Shown here: positions 34,836 through 43,706 of the stretch, piece by piece | Layout: each line of letters begins with the position of its first letter | Numbering within the stretch: position 1 is the first letter of the stretch | Assembly: GCA_030247885.1 (NCBI GenBank) | Contig: JAPDRO010000004.1 | Span: 372,001-436,000 of the forward strand | Length of the DNA: 64,000 bases | Direction of reading: 5' to 3' | Source of the DNA: Taxawa tesnikishii (nom. ined.) | Lineage: Eukaryota > Ascomycota > Dothideomycetes > Dothideales | Notes under the pieces: generated by a model | What the model saw: the letters and a program-made list of their open reading frames with translations, nothing else | What the model was told of the DNA's origin: nothing | Databases searched by the model: none | Translations under genes and position numbers: made by a program

Positions 34836-36204
34836 ATGGTTTCCTCCAGACTCACCACCTCCGCTCTGCTTCTCCTCTCCCATTCTGCTTCTTCCCTAGC
34901 AGCGTATTCTTTCGATCCTTTGCAGCATCTGGCAGGCATTGCACCATACTTTGAGCCAGAAGATCCCCGTTCGACCCAGCACCGCCACAGGGCTGCAATG
35001 TCACGCGCGCCGCGTACCTTATCCGCCATGCCGCTATCTACGCCAACGATTTCGACTATGAAGAATACATCGAGCCCTTCGTGAAGAAGCTCGTTGCCAG
35101 CCAGAAAAACAGCAGCATCAACTGGGAGAAATCGCATACGCTTTCCTTCCTGGCAAACTACAAGAGCCCCGTCGAAGAGGAAGATGAGGAGAAGCTGACC
35201 AGGGTCGGCCAAGTCGAGGCCATGCAACTGGGCATCGATGTTTCGGACCGGTATCAGCAGTTCTCCCAGCCCAACAAGATCTGGACGTCGACGGCAGAGC
35301 GAACGGTCAAGAGCGCACAGAGCTTCATCCAGGGACTCGTCACCAAGACGAACGAAACGGACCTCGTGCAAGTCAGCGAGAGCGAAGAGGAGGGAGCGGA
35401 CAGCTTGACGCCATACGAGGGATGTCCAGCATACAGCTCCAGCAGGGGAAGCTCTCAATCCCAGACCTTCCAAGAAATCTACACCAAGCCCATCCTCTCC
35501 CGCTTCCGTGCCCAAGTCCCCAACTTCAACTGGACCGTCGACGACATCACGGGTATGCAGGAGCTCTGCGGGTACGAGACCGTGATCCGCGGTTCCTCTC
35601 CCTTCTGCTCCCTCTCCCTCTTCACACCCGACGAGTGGCTCGGTTTCGAATACGCCAACGACCTGATGTACTTCCACAACACCGGCTACGGCAACCCCAT
35701 CTCCGGAGTCCTGGGCTTCCCTGGGTCAACGCCAGCACCCAACTTCTGCTCGCAGACAACGCGGACCAGGACCTCTACGTCTCCTTCACGCACCGCGAAT
35801 TGCCGCCCACCGTGCTCGTCGCGCTCGGTCTCTTCAACAACTCCGCGTTCAGCGGCGCAGATGACGTCAATGCGACCATGCCGCTCACGACCATCAACCC
35901 CCGTCGCGCGTGGCAGAGTTCGCGCATCCTGCCCTTCCTGACCAACATCGCGCTCGAGCGCCTCGAGTGCGACAGCTACGGCTTCCAGGACAACGCCAAC
36001 AAGACGGGAGAGTACTACCGCGTGCTGGTGAACCAGAGCCCGCAATTCCTCGAGGCGTGCACCGATGGTCCCGGGTACAGTTGCTCGCGCGCCAACTTCC
36101 AGAACATCATCCAACAACGCGCGGATATGTTCGGTGGGTTTTCGGAAAAGTGCGGGGTTGAGTACAAGAACTCGACCGATGTGTTGAGCGTTTATGGTAA
36201 CTGA
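34836..36204 (+). CDS. Secreted histidine acid phosphatase-family protein
   Basis: About 456 residues, no introns. A signal peptide (M-V-S-S-R-L-T-T-S-A-L-L-L-L-S-H-S-A) leads into a histidine-phosphatase clade-2 fold. The nucleophile motif is Y-L-I-R-H-A-A-I-Y-A-N-D-F. Conserved parts include V-W/I-T-S-T-A-E-R-T-V-K-S-A and M-Q-E-L-C-G-Y-E. The proton-donor position reads S-F-T-H-R-E-L-P-P instead of the H-D of phytases. Several N-x-S/T sites and paired Cys fit secretion. The frame breaks at CCCC 34965-34968 and CCC 35719-35721; one base at each restores a frame divisible by three. Because the R-H-G-x-R-x-P loop is not canonical, a phytase call is not safe; phosphate release from an organic ester is the family expectation. 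Confidence 0.85.
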
Positions 36205-36739
36205 TAGGGGGGGAATAAATGGGAAGGGAGGACGGGGAAAAACTCTGGATGGGGTCTGTAATGTATAGAGGTATAATGAACCAATGCTAATGCTAATACC
36301 GTATCACCGATATGTGCTTCCACCGTGGCTGCGTGCTCGATGGAGCGGCGGATGACTACACTGATCGTCCCCATAAGGGAAAGCTCGGCATACTTGCTAG
36401 TTGCCTTTGGTATCTCTATGGCTCCCGCGTAGCGGGGAGAGTTTCTTTGCCTTCTATCCGGACCGAATGTAGTACAACGAGAGCTAGACCTTGTCTCCCG
36501 GACGGCAGCTGGGCGCGGGTTAGCGCAGCCGGTTCGCGAAGTATTCTTGAACAAGCCAAAGCAAAGAGGGCTTAAGTGCTAAGATAGTGGTCCACATCGC
36601 GAAGCTTTTGGGCCATGCCTTTGTGGGATCTATTGACGTCGCGTCTATTGAGCAGCCCAGCTTTTTGGCTAACTAGCAGCCCACCTCGCTTCGCAGCGTA
36701 ATTCATCCTCTCTGCTCCCGCATGGGCGAAGGCGGGTTA
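36205..36739. other. Intergenic, downstream of histidine phosphatase
   Basis: About 530 bases with the phosphatase 3' flank; nothing else was recognised. A GC-rich stretch at 36480-36560 was checked against tRNA and 5S rRNA patterns and did not fit. Confidence 0.4.
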
Positions 36740-37330
36740 ATGACCACGGACGCGCTCGAAGTGCTCTAGGATCGCCAGCAGCGCCATCACCAACTCCTGA
36801 TAGTAGGCCTATTGCTGGCCGGCCATGTCAGTGATGCGGGCCCGGTCCATCCTCACGGCGTGTCCGCCACTGCAATTGCGAATCAGCTCGGCGGGAGCCG
36901 CGATCCCATTCACCTGGTCCACACGCAGGGCAGCACCGGGTTGGTCTTCGTGCAGGAGGGTGTTCCAATTGACGCCCTGATGCAGTTGAACGCGCGGGTC
37001 GAAGATGCGGAAGGTGCGGCCCGTGGAACGCTGCGCGCTCTCGAGGTGACCGCACACTGCATGCCACCGGTTCGTGCCGTTGTTCTGCGCGTTGCCGACG
37101 GAGGGCTTGGCGTCGTTGCGCATCCCGGAGCACATGACGGCCACGGTCCTGTGCGCCCTCGCCTTGCTCTGCTAGATGCTGACGGTACGGCTGGTGCGGC
37201 GCTCCTGCGCCCGGATGGCTGAGGGACAGGCGTTGATATAGCCTCTCTTGTTCTCCTCCCTGGTGAAGCTAGTGAGGTAGGGGATCACCGCTACCATATA
37301 GTTAGGGTGGTGGGCTCCATGACGGGGTTG
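36740..37330 (-). pseudogene. Unrecognised decayed coding sequence
   Basis: Reading the minus strand from about 37325, one frame gives a coherent, GC-rich, protein-like sequence (Y-M-V-A-V-I-P-Y-L-T-S-F-T-R-E-E-N-K-R) interrupted only by two TAG codons. The longest uninterrupted part is 36809-37144 (R-I-F-D-P-R-V-Q-L-H, then G-A-A-L-R-V-D-Q-V-N-G-I-A-A-P). I do not recognise the family. The balanced amino-acid content argues for former coding sequence. It lies directly downstream of the SNF2-type pieces on the same strand and may belong to the same decayed gene cluster. Confidence 0.4.
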
Positions 37331-37426
37331 GCTGCATCGTTGTTGTAGTCGTGGGCCAGTTGTGCGGCCTTCTCCAGGACCCCTGCACCTCTCGGCTACC
37401 GCATGGGGTGGATGAGGTCGGCAAAA

Positions 37427-38890
37427 TTAGCATCTCGTCACGCTGTTCAGCGGATCAAGGGCTGAGTGCCTATATATATATTGAAGTGGGTGTGGCCCCT
37501 TCGCGGGGCACGTACATGAACATGGCTCGGTCATTGTCATCCCCTGACCCATGACACGGCGAAAAGCGTGGAGACTGAACACGACGGGGACAATACTGTC
37601 GCCGACATTGAGCTGGAGGAACTTCACACCGGACGTCATCTCGTCGATTTGAACTGAATCAGAATTGGGATCGTCGGGCTCGTTGGCGCATAGCGTAAGT
37701 GCATTCATCACTTCTGTTTCTTTGTCAGACGCAGCAATGTCACCTGCGTGCCAGGTGAGGAGTGCGACGGCGCCAGACACCTCCTTGTCGACGACCTCGA
37801 TCGTTGTAGGGAGCTGTTGGGTGTGGGCATACTCGCGCGACCTCGCGGACACCGTCTCTTCGATCCTGCCACTCTCACTCCAAATCGTGTCGCGTGGGCA
37901 GGCGGTGACGATGAGATGGCCACCGCGGGGCTCCAACAATGCATCCGCCTACGCGGTGAAGGTGCGGGCCTGATCCGACGGGTCGTCCACGTGGTTGGTC
38001 CACTGGGCCATGACGACGTCGGCTCCTCCAGGGCAGGCTGTCGGGCGGTGAATGGATGGGAAAGGCGTGTTCGTCGTCCCTCTGGTTCGGATCGACCTTC
38101 GCCGACTCGTCATTGTGGCGGCGAAGGGCACGTGAGAAGAAGTGCAGGAAACCCGTGAAGTCCGAGATGCGGTTAATTATAGGGGCACGGACAGCATTAT
38201 AAACTTGGCTGGATCCATCACATGGGTTGAAGTAGTCGTCCGAGTATAATTTGTTGTCTTGGGAACGCTTCGACTACTCTTCCATCTGCATCATGGCCCA
38301 GAGCCACGCGATGGCGACGCAGGTCTTACCAAGGCCCATGCCGTGAGCATTGAAGGTTGCAGGGCTGCCAAACAGTGTTTCCTTCAGTGCCCAACTCGCA
38401 GAGTAGACTCGGTAAGCCAACAAGAAGTTCTCTTTGCTCCAGCCTTCACAGAAAGCACCAGTCGCGGGGTTAAGGTCGTTCGGATCGCCGCCCCAGTAGC
38501 GACACGCAGCTTTCCAGAGAGCGGGTTCCCTGTGCTCGGAACCACGATCTCTCAACGTCAGAGCCTGAAAACTGGTAGTCGCGCTTTCATCGTCCACGTC
38601 AGGGGCGTTTGGTTGGGCACGAGGAGGCGGAAGCTGAAAGAGGGGACGTTGCTGCGGATCCGGGCACCGTAGCCCTTACGAGCAGAACCGGGGACGGGGC
38701 TCGTACAGATGCTTCACACATCCTGGACATTGTTAACACAAGATGCTCTCGTGAAAAAGGTTGTCACTTACCCCGGTCTTTCACAAAGTACACTCCGCAC
38801 GCAAGTGCTCTGCACCTGGGATAGCCAGCATTGCAAAGATGGAGGAGAAAAGGATGCCGGTTGGTGAATCCACAGGGTTGGGTGCAACAT
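37427..38890 (-). pseudogene. SNF2-type helicase relic, N-terminal piece with Walker A
   Basis: On minus, 38597-38274 reads T-S-F-Q-A-L-T-L-R-D-R-G, R-Y-W-G-G-D-P-N-D-L-N-P and A-H-G-M-G-L-G-K-T-C-V-A-I-A-W, the Walker A motif of SNF2/DEAD-like ATPases. A TAG follows at 38274-38276, but the same frame then stays coherent (D-F-T-G-F-L-H-F-F-S-R-A-L-R-R) to about 38040. Upstream, a TAA interrupts the frame near 38675 after a plausible intron. The stretch 37427-37939 has another long frame (G-G-H-L-I-V-T-A-C-P-R-D-T-I-W) that I cannot assign; it has a faint SGNH-hydrolase look. No helicase C-terminal domain follows, so the piece is incomplete. Confidence 0.55.
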
Positions 38891-39069
38891 ATTTATAATG
38901 AAGGTATCGTTGGGTGCGCTGCAAGAGCGGAAGCTCAAGGTAAGGATTCAAGCTCACAGGAAGCCAATCTGCTGCGGTTCTGTTCGGGGGTACACTGGAG
39001 GCGCAGAATACCCAATTCTTTGGCCCACCATATCAACCGGCGTAGTGATGCTGTTGAGGATATCGGAAC

Positions 39070-41990
39070 TCCTTAGGAAAGGTTGTCGGATGACAAGGTT
39101 ATGAGAAGGTTGTCAGATGACGAGTTTGTGAGAAGGTTGTCAAGTGATGAGTTTTTGGAAGGATGGTCAGTTGACAACCTTCCTTTTTGGCCGACATCAA
39201 CATCATCAACATCGTGGTCGGATTCGTCGTCGAAGGTGGTGACGAGATGGCTGGACTTGAACGTGCCACGAGGGCCCTTGGAAGGCTTGCCGTCACGTAA
39301 GGGCTTGGTTGGGACATCTTTGAAGCTGAACGTCTTCCTCGCGGCTATGGCAGCCTTCGCATCTCCATGCACGGGTGTGGCGTCTGCTGCGGTGATGCGC
39401 GTCTTGGTCCTGGACGGCGTGCTGGTTTGAGGGAAGATGTCGTGCTCGGACCCCAGCATGTCTACTCCGTCACCAGCAAGAAGGCAGTCTGGGTGATTGT
39501 CCAAGTGGCGGAAGTTGGTCTTGCTGGTCGCTGTGGCGTGTTCGCAGTAGTACGGATAGGAATCTAACTGCTGTCGATGGTCTGGCCGGAGGCAGACGCA
39601 AGCTATGTAAAACAGTGGGTCCTGGCGGATCAGCTGCTGGGCGCAACTGTAGTAAGCATTACGGAGCCATCCTTGGTCTGACTGACCGTCCGGAAGAGGT
39701 GAATGGTAATTGTACATCTGGAGTTCATCCAGCATGTCTGCAGTGATGTCTGTGATGAACAACCAGTCGAACGCCTTGATGTTGACAGTGCCGTCTTTCT
39801 GAAATCGTTCGTAGGCGCCAGGAAAACAGACTCCATCACTTTTTCGTAGTCATAGTCTTCAGCTGAAGGCACATAGTGTTGATATCTGTAGAAGCCACGA
39901 GCATCTGAAGTGCGGACAGGCCTTCGTGACGCGTAGAAACAGTGCGATGTCTCCTTGTCAGTCCAAAGCTTGGAAGCTTTGACATCAGTGAAGAGTCTCA
40001 TCCTCTCCACTAGCTTCTCGTTGTTAAGCGCTCTGATATGGAAGTCAGCCTTTTGACAGATACAAAGGAGGTGCACCCTGCAGAACCGCTGATCTTCGTC
40101 CTCACCCAGGCCATTGGTCCATTTGGACGTTGTCCTGGCGCATGAGCTCCTCCGCATCCTTCCGGAAAGCCTGAAGGCTGGCGCAACCGGAGATGATGGG
40201 CAGCTGTTTGGCCTCGGTCCTGCTCGCTATCACCTGGTCGATGGTATTTCAGGCGAGGAGCAGCACAATCTCCACCTTCTTCTCTTGCCCGATGCGGTGG
40301 ACGCGGGCTGCGGCCTGCATGGCCGACGCCATGGTCCCGAGGAAGTTGATCATGATCACCTTGGAGGCGGTCTGCAGGTTGAGGGCCTGGCCGCCTGTGC
40401 GGAGCGATGTGACGAGGACCTTGGATTCGTGAGCGGGGCTGATGAAATCCTGGACGGCCTGCGCGCGCTGCTGCATCGTCTGTTCGCGCAGACAAGGATG
40501 AGATGCATTCTGCAGGTCTTGTCTCACAAACCTGTGCCCTTCGAAGCCATTGTTAGCCTTGTCCGGCAGAGATTGCTGACGGCTTCATTGTCCTCAATGA
40601 GCTTATTTGGGCCAGGATCACCGATCACCACCAACTCGCTCCCTCGTTCCATTGTGGAGCGTGACGTAGTCGGTCTTGACACGCCGCAGCTGCAGCAACC
40701 TTAAGATGGCGCGTACTGCAGTGGCGGCCTCAGGAGTAGGTAGGACGTCGGAGGGCCACCCCACAACCGTATCGAACCACCAAGGATTGAGGATGCGGAG
40801 GTGGTCGGCCATGCGTTTCTCCTGGGCAGAGAATTTGGCGTCGTCGAGCAGCGCATTCTTGACATCGCTCCCGCGTCCAAGTGGTGTTGATTATATATAT
40901 ACACGGCGGGTCTGTGGGTCGCCGTCGGCGTCCTCCTCGTGCTCCGCCAACGCCTCGTAGGCGCGGCACGCGGCATTGATCGGAAGGAAACAACTGGGGA
41001 TTGGTGATTGGCCCGCAGGTCTTCTTGCCTTTGACACAACAATCACACTTACGGTTGGTCGTCAGGTCATGATCTGCATTGTATCTGTTTCCTGCGCGAA
41101 CTGTCAGCGACCCGCCTGCGTTCCGCGTGTCTGAAAACCATACCCTTGTCCAAATGGTGCACGCAACGCTCACAGGTGTTCTAGTGAAGCTGAACACCTG
41201 GGTTGTCGGCGGCGGCCCGCAGGGTGTGCGACAGGGACAAGGGGCGGTGCTCCCTTGCCCGATGGGATAGTGGGCACGTCAAGATCGGGGCGGCGATCGG
41301 GGGTCTTGGGCGCCATGAGGCAGGCGGCCAGTCGAATATAGACCCGAATATCGTTAGTGGCAGGGGAGCGTAGGAACGGACCGGATGATATAGGCTGGTG
41401 TCGTGGATTGTTTGGACATAGTGCTCCCCATTTGCACAGAAGGGGAGGATCTTCCTGGTTCTCAGCCAGGATCAGCCTTTGACTGGGATCGAGCGCGAGA
41501 TCGAAGAGATCTTTTCTGTGTTATCCAATGAGTTGTGAATTCCGGTTGTCCCTCGTTCAACGCTCCAGTTTGTCTCCAGATATACTCGGTGCGTGTCGGT
41601 AGGGCTGAAGGATGTGTGGAAACTCGTCGCATCCGGCGGCATGTCTCCGAAGGGATGTTTATGCCTTCTCGCAAACACAGGTGCTGGACTAACGACTGGA
41701 GCGTCGGCCGTCGGCGACATAGCTTCGTCAGGAGTAACGACTTCTCCTCAAGGGGCTGGGCCTTCGGCGGAAGGCGCGGCTTCAGAGTGTGTCGTGGACC
41801 AGGACAAATGTAGGATGAGAAAGTAGTGATCCAGGAGGCGCTGGCGGAGGGAATGATCTGGCGACTGAGTGTCGTTTCCAGCAGCTTGGGGTTCTGTGTC
41901 TTGACTTTGAGCGGATCGCTAAGATGACCGTTCCCGGACAGTACGAGCCGGGTCTTGTACAGTAGCTCCCAGAAGAGCAGTTCGTTCATG
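39070..41990 (-). pseudogene. SNF2-type helicase relic, C-terminal half with HxD-containing extension
   Basis: Read on minus from 41990: a Pro/Ser-rich N-terminal region, then about 40980-40620 the end of an SNF2 ATPase domain (R-I-L-N-P-W-W-F-D-T-V-V-G-W, L-Q-L-R-R-V-K-T-D-Y). Next, 40527-40249 is a helicase C domain (L-V-T-S-L-R-T-G-G-Q-A-L-N-L, then Q-A-A-A-R-V-H-R-I-G-Q). In-frame stops (TAA near 40900, TGA at about 40249 and about 40100) mark decay. After a frame change near 39820, 39762-39073 stays open with Y-Y-C-E-H-A-T-A-T-S-K-T-N-F-R-H-L-D. This H-x-D could be part of a 2-oxoglutarate/Fe(II) dioxygenase-like domain; that is inference. No Walker A was found in this piece; it lies downstream, in the neighbouring relic. 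Confidence 0.55.
39075..39178. repeat. 27-bp degenerate tandem repeat, about 4 copies
   Basis: Units begin at about 39075, 39104, 39131 and 39158 and share the core 'agaaggttgtcagatgac'. The two central copies (39104-39130, 39131-39157) are exactly 27 bases each, so the repeat keeps the reading frame. On minus it encodes a repeating S-S-D-N-L-L-type peptide at the C-terminal end of the helicase relic. Confidence 0.8.
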
Positions 41991-42463
41991 ATGAATTGTT
42001 GTTAAGACGGATAGGGATTAAAGATCAAAGGTCCGTAGCTATGGAACCTTGAGGCAGCGCGTGATGGAGGGGCCAGGCGTAGGCATCGCCAGGGTGCTAT
42101 CCGTAAACCTGGCTAGGCGACAGCTGTTACTTATAGACGATGTTCTTGTCGCTCAGGAAGCACAGACGGGACCAGTTGTGCAGGCTCCAAACGTTTGTGG
42201 CACGCTGCCGCATATGCAGAATCCGCGAAGCAAATACGAGAAGAGTATGCAGGGAGCAAGCACCTTCTTTCAAGTTCCCAAAGTTCGGTGAAGGGAAAGA
42301 ACGATTGCAAACGAGATATCTTGATTGCATCCGGGAAAACTGGGTATCTTGCCAAACAAAAACCAAACAAAACCAAAGCATCTATGCGGGCGCCTACCTA
42401 ATGCATGAAATGTTGCCATTAAATTAAAAAGAAAATTTACCAAACGCAACAAATCCAACGGGT
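41991..42463. other. Intergenic, right edge of accessory island
   Basis: About 470 bases between the helicase relic and the ATG101 stop, AT-rich near 42330-42450. No gene was recognised. Confidence 0.45.
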
Positions 42464-43215
42464 CTAGAAGATTCCCATTCTTTGGCCCCAGCCGTCGTTC
42501 TTCGGGTTGACCAGAATCTGGTAGGGAAAAGGATTGGCTTCGTTAGTCGTGATTGGCGGGATGTGGTTGCGGTCGCGATTGACAATGTTTATGATCTTCA
42601 AAGCAGTCTTCTGCAGAGACTTCTGGATGGCTTGCCGGACCTTGTACGCTTCTGCAATCTGCCATCAGCACTGTTGGGTGCGGGACCCGCAGGTAGCCGC
42701 AAGGTAGCTGGCGGACTGACCGGTCTCGGTTCGCGGCGATGCGAGCGTTACGTCCAACACCCAGGACTCCCATACCATCTCTTCGTCTGCTTTGCCGCCA
42801 AACCAACCTTTTTACGCTTCTTTTCCATGAACTGGACGACTAGCTGTCCCCTGCCGCCCTCGGCGCGCTGCTTCTGGCCGTGTTGAGGGGAGCCTGGAGT
42901 CGAGGAGGTGGGGGTTACGTCGAGTTGGCGGATGAGCGTGCTCACGCGTTGGTCTACGAGTGTTTCCAGGTCCATATCGGACACATACGGAAGGGTGCAG
43001 TCTAGGAGATCATGGGTGGCTGGGCGTAGAGGGTGAAGTATCTGTGGAAGAAGATGGTATGCAATACAGCTGTACATGTCTCAGCGCTGGGCGTGGTAGG
43101 TAGGTGGTCGGATATGCGACACGTTGTACACACCCCTTGCTATCTCCTTGACGCAGGTCCTATCTGCAAAGATCTCTAGTGTGTACTCGGGAGTTCGGCG
43201 GTCGTCGAGGGCCAT
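42464..43215 (-). CDS. ATG101: Autophagy protein Atg101 (HORMA-fold, Atg1/ULK complex)
   Basis: Exons on minus: 43134-43215, 42721-43069 and 42464-42651; 206 residues. Atg101 partners Atg13 in the complex that starts autophagosome formation. Conserved parts: P-E-Y-T-L-E-I-F-A-D-R-T-C-V-K-E-I-A-R, A-V-L-H-T-I-F-F-H-R, T-H-D-L-L-D-C-T-L-P-Y-V, V-W-E-S-W-V-L-D-V-T (the tryptophan-bearing finger region), and P-F-P-Y-Q-I-L-V-N-P. Two single bases are missing, one near 43040-43045 and one at TTTTT 42809-42813. Exon-phase arithmetic closes only if exactly two bases are added to exon 2, which supports an intact gene read with errors. Its presence in place of the Atg29/Atg31 set fits a filamentous ascomycete. 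Confidence 0.92.
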
Positions 43216-43706
43216 GTCTGTTTGTGGATGTGTCCTGGGAGAGGTCAACATGGTTGCTGCGGTGTTGGTGAGGGGTGTTGGAGTCTTCTCATGCGCATAC
43301 GACAGCCATGTTTTGCGTGTTCCAAACCGTCAGCAGACAGACAGCACGCGCAATGACATGTTGGGGAGATGTGGGATGGGGGGGGAAGGTGGGGCTTAGC
43401 GCTTCCTCGCGGAGGACGGAGGACGGAAGGAGGAAGGAGGAAGGAGTGATCCAACCGTGTCTTCGGCGATTGGCTCGGCATTCTCGGCCGACCGAGGCCC
43501 GCCGGGACGGGACAGGAAGTCGCTTGCAGTGCTCCTGTGCTCCTTCCCCAGACAGCGAGCTCTCCACCAGCCACTGCTGCTTGCTTGCTGGCACACGAGC
43601 TGCTGGGCACCATCAATTTCCTTGAGACAAACCCACAGTGGGCTTCAGTAGGCTTGCTGCAGAGACAGGAGAGTATCCTCACATCCCACCATCATCCCAT
43701 GCAGGC
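43216..43706. promoter_or_regulatory. Shared divergent promoter of ATG101 and PEX3
   Basis: 491 bases between two divergent start codons. Contains a G-quadruplex-type motif (43363-43394) and a purine array of GGAGGAC/GGAAGGA repeats (43411-43447). No gene lies inside. Confidence 0.65.
43363..43394 (+). repeat. G-quadruplex-type motif including an 8-G run
   Basis: Four or more runs of three or more G within 32 bases: GGGG at 43363, GGG at 43372, eight G at 43378-43385 and GGGG at 43391. Loops are 1-7 bases. It sits centrally in the ATG101-PEX3 promoter. Confidence 0.7.

Noticed and set aside
36465-36560. Possible tRNA or dispersed 5S rRNA gene
   Set aside because: No A/B box pair, no cloverleaf and no match to the fungal 5S internal promoter by eye.
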